From Aquanectria penicillioides (taxonomy: Eukaryota > Ascomycota > Sordariomycetes > Hypocreales > Nectriaceae): a DNA stretch of 64,000 nucleotides. The notes under the pieces were generated by a model. It searched no databases. It saw nothing but the letters and a program-made list of their open reading frames with translations, and was not told where the DNA came from. Positions 32,786 through 44,300 of this stretch are shown here, piece by piece. How positions within the stretch are numbered: the first letter of the stretch is position 1; every line of letters starts with the position of its first letter. The DNA lies in the NCBI GenBank assembly GCA_003415625.1, contig PYIU01000006.1:930001-994000 (forward strand), given 5' to 3'. The position numbers and the translations under genes are program-made.

Positions 32786-35147
32786 ATGATGAAAAAGCCG
32801 GCCTGCGATGGCTGTCATAAGCGGAAGGTAAGCAGGTCTTGGTTCATGATGATTACTCACCTATATCGTAGTAGGAAGCGAGGGATATTTGATTTATAGC
32901 TGATGACAGTTGCTCTTAATAGATCCAGTGTGACTCTTCAGGCCCTGGGGTCGCTTGCAATTGGTGTGATCATCATGGCTTGGCCTGTACCTTCGATAGG
33001 CCACGAGGCCGGAGGAGGGTGAAGCCGAGGTGAGCCCACTTTGTCTGCATTTCCAAAATCGGACTCTCGTCTAAACCGATTCGGCCATTCTAACATCAAT
33101 TTATTGAACCACCAGACGAGTTCGGGGTTCTGGCAGAACCTTTTCTGACCGCCTTGCACTCATTGAGAGCGCGTTAGCCGAAGCAATCACGCGAAAGGAG
33201 ATCACCGAGACCCCAACTGCAAACTCGGAAACCTCCGAGCCAGCATCTTCGACGGAACCTCAGACAAGGGAGGTAAGTATAACATCTGATGATGGGGCAA
33301 GAGTCGAAACATCAAATTCTCATGACTCGAGAGAGGCCTCAGTCTCGTCAGTTGACAAGCTTGGGGCCCTTCGTGCCCATGCCAGATACGTTCATTACAA
33401 TGGGATGAATCTGGGACAAGTCCACTGTCAAAATGGCATGCCAATTCTTTCAGATGATGATCAAAAATGGATCTCAAGGAAAACCGGAGAATGCGTCACA
33501 TTCGATCATTTTAGTAGTCGAAAGAGGACCTCGACACCCACAACTCAGCTTTCCCCACCTGGCGCCTCAGATAAAAACGATGATGCTTTCCCAGACAGGA
33601 AGATTGTTGAAAATTCTCTTGCAGCATTTTATAATTCGACAGGAAAACTCGTTTTTCCAATTGTCAACCGGGTCTTGTTTAAGGATACCATCGCGCTTGC
33701 CTACGAGCCAGTGACTAGCTCGGTCCCCGCTCGCCAAATTTGCGCAAAGGCTTGCGTGTTTGCATTTCTTTCAGTGATGTGTTTTTTTAAGAACCGAATA
33801 GGGAATATTGAAACCGTGGATGGAGATTACTGCGCAGCCAAGGCAAGCGCTCTATTGCCACAGGTTCTCAAAGAAGCCACTTTGACAAATCTGCAAACAG
33901 TCTTTATGCTCGTGAGTATCGAGTTCCAATCAATACCGCAGAAAATACTAAACAGAAGCCCTAGCATATGTACCAAATGATGTCCGGTCGGTTACAAGAT
34001 GCAACTCTTTTACATGCCGTGTCCTGTCGTTTTATCTGCATTCTTGGTGGACATATCCACCGGCCAACCAAGTCATTTAGTGGGGAGGCCACACCAGAGG
34101 ACTTGAAAACTCATCACATTCGAATGTTATTTTGGGTGTCATATATATTCGACAAAGACATCTCGCTTCGCACTGGGCAGCCCCCCTTATTGAGTGAAGA
34201 CTTTTGCGATTTGACGCTCCCCGAAGACTACGGGATCTGGTACTCATCCATGGCTAAGTTGAAAATCGATTTGGAGACAATGCCGTTAGAGACCATAGAT
34301 TCAATTCCGCATCTTCCTGGAGATATTCATTTGAGTTATTTGAAGGAGAAGGTCTTCCGCCTTCTCTACTCACCTCGGGGCATCAAAAAATCGGAAACTC
34401 AAATTCTACACGATATTAGGGGGTTAGATGACGAGCTAGAGGCTTGGAGATTATCTATCCCTACGAAATTCCGACCAAAGCTCTCCATATCAGGAAAAAC
34501 CTGCACTTTTCCCTGCAGGATGGACCTCCCAGAGGGTATGAGGCATGTCCTCTTACACTTGGAGTATCATTACTTGATGTCAATAATACATCGTGCTAGC
34601 GAAAGGTGTTATTTTATACATCAAGGGCCTACCTCGGAAGCTGTTGAATGGGGCTCAGGTGTGCAGTCTAGCACTGCCATCTCCGTGGAGGCAAGTCGTT
34701 CAACGCTCATTTATATGAGAGCAGCGATCGATGCGCTAGCTGGTGAAGCATTCTGGTGAGTACCAATACAGTTCGTCTAATCACAAAATACACACACAGA
34801 TTGATGACCTAGACATCACTGTCGAATTGAAGAGTTGTCCTTACTGATTTCTCTGGTCCTTTAGGCTCCTCATTTTCTACCCCAGCGCCGCTGTTATGAC
34901 CCTTTTCTTCAACATTCTGAGGCAGCCACTCGATCCACAGGCTAAGCTGGATCGCGAAATGCTCAGTTCAGCTACTGATATTATTGAGCTTATGCCTGTA
35001 CGAAGTTTAACTTCATCTGAAATTGAGCACATCAGAAAGTTGAAGGCTTTGATAGCTGAGTTGGTGAGGTTAGCGGAGTGCGCAATATCGAAGGCAAAGA
35101 AGGAGAGATCAGAAGCGCAACTAGACGGGAACATGAAGGATTGCTGA
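32786..35147 (+). CDS. Zn2Cys6 transcription factor with fungal-specific regulatory domain
   Basis: Five exons (32786-32827, 32923-33029, 33116-33911, 33965-34755, 34865-35147) join with matching phases to 672 aa. The zinc cluster spans the first two introns. ACDGCHKRK, spliced to IQCDSSGPGVACNWCDHHGLAC, gives the six cysteines, and a basic GRRRVKPR follows. The middle homology domain includes ILGGHIHRPTKSF, then HHIRMLFWVSYIFDKDISLRTGQPP, the hallmark fungal_trans motif at about residue 370. It is the only fully intact regulator on the left side of the 32-46 kb block. Its targets are unknown; the neighbouring hydrolase and monooxygenase are dead. The start is the ATG just before the cluster, and an in-frame upstream start cannot be excluded. 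Confidence 0.92.
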
Positions 35148-35399
35148 ATTAATAGATACCAAACTATAGAGAAATGTTAATATCATGAATTTTCAAGTAT
35201 TCTTCTTGAACGGTTGGCTGGATAGGGGACATCTTCAAGGCAGCGGTATCGCTTCCATGTTTTCGAACAAGGTATATTTTCCGATGCAAATCCTACGACA
35301 CTTTTCATCCAAATACTAAAAGACACAAGCGTGGAATTTCCAACTCGATCAATATAACACCAATCACGAAATAATGACAGAAAGAAAAACGACTACTAA

Positions 35400-37065
35400 T
35401 TAGGAGAGGGAGAAGTCTAACCCAAGCGGCCAGATATCCATATCCATCGTTTGATCAAGTGAAAGCCAGTCCATATTCACACTACATCGTGTATTTCCTA
35501 AAGCAGCCTCTTTAAATTTGAGATTTTCATTTGTGCGGTCCTTGGATACAGTGATTAGATGGCGGGCCGTACTTAACGCTTCTTTTGCCATGTGCGAGTC
35601 ACAGGTTTCTGCCACCATCTAGAGGGCTTCCATAGCCGGCGAGAGTAGAACTAAGTAGGCGCAATCATCCACCGAAAGACATATGCATATAGTCTGGAAT
35701 GGTACGCTGAGTATATTCCACCAAGGTTGCTTTGCGATCACCAACTCTCGAATGCTCTCCAATGATTTCTGGAGTATAGTAATGGATGCCGTGCTCACTC
35801 TTGATTCCGGCCGGAGGGAGGCTGAATTAAGTCTGCGTAATATATCCAAGCAAAGTTCGGCCTTGAACAAAGAGATGATGGCAGAGCTGTCAGGAATACC
35901 CTGTAGTTTCGCTACTCTGTCGCTCACATCTTGTGCTCCCGACCTCTTGCTCCTCGCTTCCTCATGGGAGTCCAGAGTCTTGCTCAATGAAACGATCTGT
36001 TCAATATGAATACCCGGTTCGGAAGATGCAGGCGCACAGGTCGCACGCGGGAGGGTCACTGGAATGAGACCATACTCAACACTCAGCAAAGTGTTCAGAA
36101 ACCGTGCCACCCAATAATACCGACGGCGCACTTCAAGCTCTGCCTTGCCGAACTTGGTTGTGTCGGACATGGCACTAGATCCTCCGTCGGAAATCTCCCA
36201 ATGCAAGCTCATGATTTCCATCATGTGCATGGTTGTTTGGCTTACCAAACATGCAATGGCAGGCCGAGTTGTCAACCGCAGATACAGCGTCCGAAGGATC
36301 CACCCTGCGACGGTATCCATGTCAACCATGGCGATTGGGGCTGAAAGGGTCAGATCTAGGATTGAAAAGCTGTGTTTCTTAATATCGTCTTCTAGAGCAT
36401 GGCTAGAGAAAGAAAAAAAAGAGCCCAGTGCTGTTACGCCGGCGACAACAGCTGAAAAATGGTGTTGATCAGCCAGCTCTGCCCAGCTCTGCCCAGCTCT
36501 GCCCCAGTCGGGCCCAGTACGACTCTTCAGATATAAACGTGAGATGAGGATGTACCGCCGTAAAATAAACGGCCGAAAATCGACGGCACTCCTCCAGAGT
36601 TAAATAGTCAGAAAGCGCAGTTACGATGGTGCCTCGTCGTTCTGGTCGGATGCCTAGATTCCACGCATATGAATGTATTCGAGGCGGATTCTCAGATTCC
36701 AACTGACGGCCGACGATGTATGGAAGAGTAACGGCACTATGTGCGCTGATGAGCCGCCCTCTCCCTTTGTTAATGATCAAGTTTTCCTGAGGATGGCCAC
36801 GGGGGGAGACAATGCCTGGTGCATCGCGCACTGAGTGGCCGCTGACACCGGGAGAAAGTTGCTCTCTTGGTCTTTCGGCAACATCCTTGGTGGGCTTTGG
36901 ATCGGAATCGTATGTGCAAAAATACCCGTATTTACTGCATGACACACAAGGTACACCGGCGTCACACTTCCGCTTGCGGCGTCGACATTCAGCGCAAGCG
37001 ACATAAACACGAAGTCGGCTTTGCGTATTGGCTTGTCGGGCAGTGGTGTGCTTTCTCTTTGGCAT
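35400..37065 (-). pseudogene. Zn2Cys6 transcription factor, out of frame through a 10-bp repeat
   Basis: MPKRKHTT starts at 37065 (an in-frame ATG at 37116 is also possible). The zinc cluster is CAECRRRKRKCDAGVPC with CSKYGYFC. The frame stops at 36469-36471, right after a 10-bp tandem repeat (36475-36504). One unit fewer would continue without a break into the downstream frame, which encodes the fungal-specific domain (STA-type helices, LHWEISDGGSS, ARFLNTLLSVEYG). That frame has one further stop, TAG at 35619-35621, followed by 72 in-frame codons ending in SLDQTMDMDIWPLGLDF, a normal C-terminus for this group. The gene is therefore either recently inactivated, or an allele whose state depends on repeat number plus one nonsense change. 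Confidence 0.82.
36475..36504. repeat. Three tandem copies of a 10-bp unit (AGCTCTGCCC) in a coding region
   Basis: The copies are perfect, at 36475-36484, 36485-36494 and 36495-36504. Ten is not a multiple of three, so each gain or loss shifts the frame of the regulator. Two copies give an open frame, three (present here) give a stop 3 bp beyond. Confidence 0.92.
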
Positions 37066-37283
37066 TGCGACCTCGGTAATATTCGCTGAATATGGAGCTC
37101 GAATCGAGTCGATCATAATATTTTTAAACTTACACCTGCCGTTATGTGGACACGTGAGATTCTGACGTCATTTTTCGTTGCTTAAACTCAATTAGAGACT
37201 TTTCATAATTCCGCTTTCTTTTTCATTCAGCTGACTCAGATATGTCGTGTTTCCTCTGTTTATTGTTCCCAAAATCCTGTTGA

Positions 37284-37901
37284 TCAGGCTTTCAATTCAT
37301 GCAAGATTTCCTTGAATGCGCTCTGTAGCCGATCTTCCACCCCATCGTCAGCCCACCTGCTCCTGTCTTCATCACTGATTTCCTTCGTCTTCAAACAGTA
37401 ATCCATAGTTTTACTACTGACTACCATTTGTGGAGAGGACGAGGCCACCTTCATTCGCAAACCTGTTAAGATTTGCCTCAAATGATCTGCAGCTTTCCCG
37501 CCACCCCTACCGCCATATGTAACAATCGCCGCGGGCTTGCCCGTCCATTCATGAAAAAGATAATCAAGAGCATTTTTGAGACTTGCGGGAATGCTCCAAT
37601 TATATTGCGGGGTCACAAAGATGAATGCATTGTGTTGTCGCACGAGTGTCGACCACTTCCTTGTGTGCTCCTTGGTGTAGTGGGGAGTGGGGTTCTCTGA
37701 CGGGAAATGTGCAGGAATTGCTGGCTCATCAAGGAGGGGCAGTGATTGATCCTTAATATCGATTGTATGAATTGAAGCTTCGCCACCGTCCGTGTCGAGA
37801 AGATTGTAAACATATTTGGTAATGAAGGGGTTGAGACGTGGTGACCTGGTGCTGCATGTGACAACAGCGACACTCAAGGCCTTCTCTGCGAGTATTGCCA
37901 T
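37284..37901 (-). CDS. NAD(P)H-dependent FMN reductase (flavodoxin-like fold)
   Basis: An intronless 205-aa protein of the NADPH-dependent FMN reductase/azoreductase family. The N-terminal beta1 and phosphate loop reads LSVAVVTCSTRSPRLNPF. The central signature TPQYNWSIPASLKNALDYL binds FMN and forms the dimer contact. YGGRGGGKAADHLRQIL is the second flavin loop. Such enzymes reduce quinones, azo compounds or free flavin, in the cytosol. The reading frame is undamaged. The 600-bp upstream region has two arrays of CGG triplets at a 9-bp period, suggesting control by a zinc-cluster regulator; three such genes lie within 6 kb. Confidence 0.95.
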   Translation of the reverse strand: MAILAEKALSVAVVTCSTRSPRLNPFITKYVYNLLDTDGGEASIHTIDIKDQSLPLLDEPAIPAHFPSENPTPHYTKEHTRKWSTLVRQHNAFIFVTPQYNWSIPASLKNALDYLFHEWTGKPAAIVTYGGRGGGKAADHLRQILTGLRMKVASSSPQMVVSSKTMDYCLKTKEISDEDRSRWADDGVEDRLQSAFKEILHELKA

Positions 37902-38037
37902 GGTGAAATAGTAAAATCAAAAGATGTGTACATTAATGACTGGGGACTTGGAAATGAAGCGGATCTGTACCATCATCTTATACCTCGTCAGAAGTGTCAA
38001 TCAGCACCATCCAACTAGTACATGTCTGAGGGTATTG

Positions 38038-38058
38038 CGGATATTGCGGGTAGTGCGG
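38038..38058. promoter_or_regulatory. CGG direct-repeat array 1 (three CGG, 9-bp period)
   Basis: CGG occurs at 38038, 38047 and 38056, each as TGCGG. The array is about 140 bp upstream of the FMN reductase start. CGG-N6-CGG direct repeats are the type of site bound by Hap1-like zinc-cluster dimers. That this is a binding site is inference. Confidence 0.5.
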
Positions 38059-38232
38059 CTGCAACCTAAATATCATCAGCGAATAATCTCAGGTATTGAA
38101 AGTTGTGCTTGTAGCCTTCGGATACTAAAGGAAAGAAAGGATAGTAAAATTTTAGATAATTCGGAGTATCTCTCTGCTGCTTGATCAATGGTCATGCATG
38201 AGCTTGCAGGAAAGTTGCTGTAAAAAGGCTGT

Positions 38233-38262
38233 CGGACAGTGCGGACTTTGCGGATACTGCGG
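38233..38262. promoter_or_regulatory. CGG direct-repeat array 2 (four CGG, 9-bp period)
   Basis: CGG occurs at 38233, 38242, 38251 and 38260, about 330 bp upstream of the FMN reductase. It has the same spacing and much the same flanking bases (TGCGGAT, TGCGGCT) as array 1. Confidence 0.5.
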
Positions 38263-38518
38263 CTATGTTTTCAACAGGGCAGAGCGATGCCCAGAATTCA
38301 CCTTAGCAACAAATATGCAAATAATAGTAGATAGCCGGAGCCTCAAACCGTCCATCTGATTTCCCATCCTTTCATTCGAATCATATCCAGCCTTTCACTT
38401 CTAATCAAGTTCGACTATTGTATTATTATACAAAACCCGTAAATGCGAAACTACCCTATGATCATGCGGTACCTAGAAAGCCAAAAATGATCTTTCCCAC
38501 TGATTAACGATGCCAAAG

Positions 38519-40799
38519 TCACAAATTTGGTCCTCCTAGATCATTCCAAGATCCCATCGGAGGTACGGCATCGGTGGGGAAAAAAGTGAATAGGTTGGTA
38601 GTTAAGACATTAAGGTCGAAATCAGGCAATGTTTCGTGGATGTCTCCACTTGACATGGAATCAGCCCTTTGTTGTCCAAACGGAACATGATTAGCACTGG
38701 AGTAACTCATGTGTTGCTCAAAAACTGATGAGCCGAACTTTTCTTGCTGTAGCTGCTGTTTTTCAGTTGTCTCGTTGCATTGGTCGTTGCTGAACGGAGC
38801 TGCAGCGCCCGCATCGAGATTCATAGACAAGTGACTTGGTGGCCCTTTGACAAACTCCTGCACTATTCTCAAAATCTCTTCAATGGATAGTTTTGCTTGG
38901 ACAACAGGCTCAGCATCTATCATTTCATCAATGCACTGAAGGGCTAGCTCAATATGTTCCTTGTTGTATTGAAGTTTGGATGAATGCCGTAAAATGTCGT
39001 ACAGTAATACCATACAGCTTGACTCAAGAAAAAAGGCATTGTGACGTATTCTCTGTTTCCAAAAGTCAAAAAACTGGAGGGTATGATAGGCGAAGAAATA
39101 TCAAACCTTGCATTCTTCATCTTGATCAAAAATAGTTCGTGTAAAAACAAGAGCGTCTTGAGCTGCATCTGTGGCATTTCGACAAGCCTGATGAAGCCAC
39201 ATAGGCTCTACTGTCCCAAATGGTTTGTCACCTAAGTACATTGCAAACTCAGCAATGAGAAAAGGACGAAATGTGAGGAGAGTTATGTGATAATATGCTT
39301 TAAAACATTAGCGGCGCTTTTTGTGTTCACATGGCTTGCAACTGCAAAGGATTTGCAATTTGTACCTACTATAATGAAGATTGAGTGATTGGAAATGGCA
39401 GGAGACAATCGAGGGACAAGAAGGAGTAACGCAATCTAAACCCAGATCTTCTGCACACGCCCGAAGCTTCCGCTGAGTCTTCTCGGCAACTGCGTATAGC
39501 TGCCATAATGATGTAGAACGTTGGCCATACATCCCCGTTGCACTTTCTTCGGCGATCTGGGCCAAACGACATAGGCCAACCAGAAAGGGCTGGTGGTCAG
39601 GAAATGGGGACTTGATATGTTCTTTCTTCAGTGAGCTCTCGCGACCTGAAATTAGGGCTTGCATCCTATCTTGATGATGAGACATGTCCTTTCTAACAGA
39701 GACACAGAAACTTGGAGGGGTATACTCACGTTTCATGAAAATACACGGCCCAAGCTGTTGCGCGACGTTGTTGGACCCCTTGACTTGATGACATATCTCC
39801 ATTTTCAGTATTTAGTCCCATGGCAATGACCTTCCTGCAGGCAACTCCAATGTGCAGGTACGATGCATTTGGTCGGCCCATATGGTTCTGGTACTGGGCC
39901 AACAGAAGAGAAAACTGGATCATAGTAAGGCTGACAACATCATCGCATGGAACTGCCTCCTGCTTTGCCATCATGAATAGGACTTCCGCATGGTCGGTGT
40001 CGGGGGTGTTGAGAGCACCAGTTGCTAGAATCGCCAATGCTGTTGCTGTAAGCTGAGGAGACAAGTATATACCATTGGGAATTGCGTAAAGAGAGTTGAT
40101 GAGGTTGTCTAGCTCGTCGTCTGAGGAAAAAGGAAGCAGATGACGGGTTGTTCGTTTGTAGTGCTCGAGAAAAGCGAAGGCGTGTTCCATGGGAAGCCTT
40201 TGAGACAGATGGGAGACGCAGTAAGGCTGGTCTGGAGACGGAGGAGTTATCCTGGAAGGTGTTCCGAAAAAGAAAGACCTTTGCTTGAAGAGATCAAGTC
40301 CAGGACCACCTTCTTGTGTATGTTCGTGCTCTCCATCGTGATTGTGTTGCTCTTGCAAAAAAGAAAGAGATAATAGTCGGTGAATCTGCTGTAGAAAAGC
40401 AAACGCGGATGAAGGTCCGTAGAACAATCGTGGGTTTGTCATGAACTCGGACTCATGACCGTGGGCCGCTGTGACGCTGTTGTAGAGAGGAGTGCGAGCA
40501 GCGTCACTTTCGGGATCTGTCCGGGTACAACTGACATTTGATGGCATGGGGTGGTCCCCCGTGGGATGGGGAACCGTCTTCGCTGTCTCCGTTTCGCCAG
40601 GAGCCAAAGGTTTGCGGCGAGATGATTTACGGGTGCGTGGCCGATTCCGATAGTTGCATTGCCCAGAGATCTCCCTTTCGATACATCGTTGGCACGGCTC
40701 TTGGCCATTGCATTTGATCTTGGCCCTACGACAAGGGTCGCACGCTTTGGGAATGTTAAAACCCTTCCGCCCCATATCTCGGACTTTGATTTTCATCAA
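38519..40799 (-). CDS. Zn2Cys6 transcription factor divergent from the PDR transporter
   Basis: Four exons (40799-39730, 39692-39370, 39297-39107, 39052-38519) give a phase-consistent 705-aa protein. The cluster is ACDPCRRAKIKCNGQEPCQRCIEREISGQC, with a slightly long last loop, and a basic stretch RNRPRTRKSSRRKP follows. The middle domain begins near FAFLEHYKRTTRHLLPF and contains HIGVACRKVIAMGLNTE. A glutamine-rich tail (TEKQQLQQEKF) may activate transcription. The first intron as drawn is only 37 nt, so that boundary is uncertain and a few residues around KDMSHHQ may be wrong. The gene shares a 535-bp promoter with the ABC transporter, which makes it the obvious candidate regulator of that pump. 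Confidence 0.88.
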
Positions 40800-41141
40800 A
40801 TTGCCGTTACTTGATGACTGGGAAGGAAGAAACTCCCGGGGGTCGCCAGAGCCGCAACGACAATGCCGGCAATACGGATCGACCCACTTCGGCTGCCGAG
40901 AGCCCCGATGCTGGGGTCCGCAATCCCGTATTTCCGCAACTCCGACCCCCGTCCAATTCAGGAATTTTGATTCACGTCACTGCAGGTATCAGTCACCCGA
41001 GTTGGTTCATTATTAACGTGAGCTGCATCAGGCAAACGTCAGGACTAACCGATGCATGACCCACACCAATTACAAACTTGAGACTATCAACAAGAGGCAG
41101 TGGTTTCGCCGCATATCAAAGCACTGTAATTCCGCCCCTGG

Positions 41142-41177
41142 TCCGGTTAAGCGGAGTATTGATATCCGGATCCGGAT
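41142..41177. promoter_or_regulatory. CGG-type palindromes in the regulator/transporter promoter
   Basis: There are two adjacent inverted repeats: TCCG-N6-CGGA at 41142-41155, and the perfect palindrome ATCCGGATCCGGAT at 41164-41177. Everted or inverted CCG/CGG pairs are the usual targets of Zn2Cys6 dimers, and yeast PDR promoters use TCCGCGGA. They lie about 160-190 bp before the ABC transporter ATG. Confidence 0.55.
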
Positions 41178-41334
41178 GAAAGCTCTATCAGTAGTTCATT
41201 ATACTAGGGGGATTATCAAGTTTTATAAGTAACCCCCTCGCCAGGGTCTGGTGCCGACTGAAAATGCAAGATCGACATTTCGCAGTTGGGCAGTTATTGT
41301 CAAAGGTTGCACGCTAAGAATTGCCTAATCTACC

Positions 41335-44300
41335 ATGTCTTTTTCAAACGACCTAGACGGTGATGATACTACTCTACCTGTAGTAGATGATGTCCTGGAA
41401 GACCAACAAATTGCCAAACCAAAAGGGCTGACTATCACATTTGACAATGTGGATATGCAGGTCAACGGGCTTGGGGAGGACTACGGCCCGACATTTCTCT
41501 CCTTTTTGTCGAGCGTTGTTCCTTCAAGAAAGAAAGCGGACTCCCGAAGGGTAACTATTTCACATTTCACCCTCTGATACAATCGAGCCACTCCAGAACT
41601 GACCATTACAAGCATATTCTTCAAGGAATAACTGGGCAGGTGCTCCCAGGGGAGATGGTAAGGAGACTGTGATCTGATTGAAAAGCTCCATGATTCTAAC
41701 GATAAAATTGCAGCTTCTCGTTCTTGGCCGCCCAGGATCTGGCTGTACCTCACTGTTGAAGGTTATCGCTAACATGAGAGCTGAATTTCTCAAAGTTGAA
41801 GGCGATGTTCGATATGGAAATGTAGGGGCGAAACAGGCCAGAAGATTCCGACATCAGATTGTCATGAACACAGAAGGCAGGTCGCTGAGCCAACCGATAA
41901 AATCGCAGCCACTGACTATACCAGATGACCAGCATTTTCCCACTCTGAAAGTATCTGAAGTAATGGAATTCGCGACCCGCACTAAAGTTCCCAAGATGCT
42001 AGATTCCGAACTCGTAAATGATAAGCACTTCATCGAAAAGACAACCCACGATGTGCTGGATTCTCTTGGAATTAAGCATACCGCTGGCACAGTTGTCGGC
42101 GACGAGTTCATCAGGGGTGTATCTGGTGGCGAGAGAAAGCGTGTCTCATTAGCTGAAGTGATGGCAACTCAAGTAAGTCTGCAAAAATCTTGCCAACTAG
42201 CGCCAAGCCTCTCTGACTATCTTAATCTGAAAAGGGTACAGTTCAGTGCTGGGATAACTCCACCAGAGGGCTTGATGCTAGCAATGCATACGACTTCGCA
42301 CGTGTTCTGCGTCGTCACGCAGACGCGGAGCGCAAGACGGTTGTTGCAACTCTTTATCAAGCTGGAAATGGAATATTTGATCTTTTCGACAAGGTACTTG
42401 TTCTCGTCGAGGGCAGAGAGGTTTACTACGGACCTACTTCGTTGGCGAAACAATATTTCGAGGATATGGGCTTCAAGTGCGCACCAGGTGCGAATATTGC
42501 TGATTTCTTGACCTCAGTCGCTGTCAAAACAGAGAGAGAAGTGCTCCCAGGGTTTGAAGATCGGGTTCCCAACTCTGCTGAAGAATTTGAGGCGGCGTAT
42601 TTAGCAAGCCCCTTGAGCGCGGAGATGAAGGCAAACCAAGATATCGTGTCTGAGGCACAGCTGGCTGCTGAAGTTGAGGCCCTTGATGCTCAGAGGCAAC
42701 TTCAAAAAAATCGAACATTTGGCCTACTATCACGCGAACATAGCGTGTACCAAGTTTCATTTGGAAGACAAGTTCTGGCTTGTACCAAAAGGTAATTTTT
42801 GGGGGGGAATTCTTCCCTCTTTTCTTTGTGCCACGGTCAATTCATTCTAACACATGGATAGGCAGTTCCAAGTTCTCTGGGGTGATCGGTGGACCAACGG
42901 ACTAAAGTTGGCATCGAACATCATCGTTGCATTGCAGGCAGGAAGTATTTTTTACAACCTCAAGCGCACCAGCGACTCTCTTTTCATCCGTTCAAGCGCA
43001 TTGTTTTTCCCTCTCATCTACTTCGGCTTGAATTGCCTGTCGGAGGTAACTGCATCGTTCATGGGTCGACCAATCTTCTCTCGACACAAACGATTCGCGC
43101 TTTCGCGGCCAGCTGCGCAGGCTATTGCTTGCACTTTGGCCGACATTCCATTCACTATCTTAGGAGTCTCGATTTTCGAAATCATCATGTACTTCATGGC
43201 TTCATTCACCAGTGATGGAGGCAAATTCTTTACTCAGTGGTTTGTCTATATCCTGCACACCCTTTGCATGACGTCGTTCTATCGCATGCTTGGCGCTTGG
43301 TGTCGTCACTTCGGTATTGCATCTCAGCTTTCTGGTTGGTTTACCATGGTCATGATGATATACGGAGGCAAGTGATACACAAAGATCGCCAAGGAATAAG
43401 CCGCTAACCATGTGGCAGGATATCTAATTCCCGTTCCGAAAATGCATGTGTGGTTTCGGTGGATCGCGTACATCAACCCGATCACTTACGCCTTTGGATC
43501 AGTTATGGGGAGCGAGACAGGTGAACTAATGCTAGAGTGCACCGAGCCCCAATTCATTCCATACGGTTCGCAGTACAACAATGACAGCTTTCGTGGTTGT
43601 ACTTCGGCTGGCTCAAATTCTGGGCAATCGGCCTTCAGCGGCGCAAGTTATCTTCAGGCTCAGTATGGAGATGTCACGCAGCATGTATGGCGCAACGCAG
43701 GCATTGTCATCGCGTTCTGGATCTTCTTTGCAATTCTTGCAGCCGTGGGATATGAGATTAACTTGCAACAAGGAGAAGGTTCCAAAGTGCTCTTCGACAA
43801 ACGTGCTCAGAAGAAATCCATCATAAGTGCTCAAGATTCGGAGAAGGCAACGGGAAGGAGAGGCGACCACTCAAGTGACAATGAGTCTGGAGAAGCCCGT
43901 CAGATTTCAAAACAGACAACTTTTACCTTTAGGGACATTGGTTACTTCGTTCAATATGCAGGCTCTGAAAAACAGCTCCTGCAAGAGGTTTGCGGCTTTG
44001 TCAAGCCAGGAAACCTTGTGGCTCTCATGGGTAGCTCGGGTGCCGGAAAGACAACACTTATGGATGTCCTCGCACAGCGAAAGGACAGTGGTAGAATCGA
44101 GGGTTCTATTATGGTCAACGGCAATCCCCAAGGAATCAGCTTCCAACGAACTACGGGTTACTGTGAGCAAAACGATGTTCACGAACCTACTGCAACAGTC
44201 CGGGAGGCTCTGATTTTCTCAGCAAGACTTCGACAAAGTCGCGATATTCCCGATAGCGAGAAGCTCGAGTATGTTGAGTATATTATGGACCTTCTCGAAC

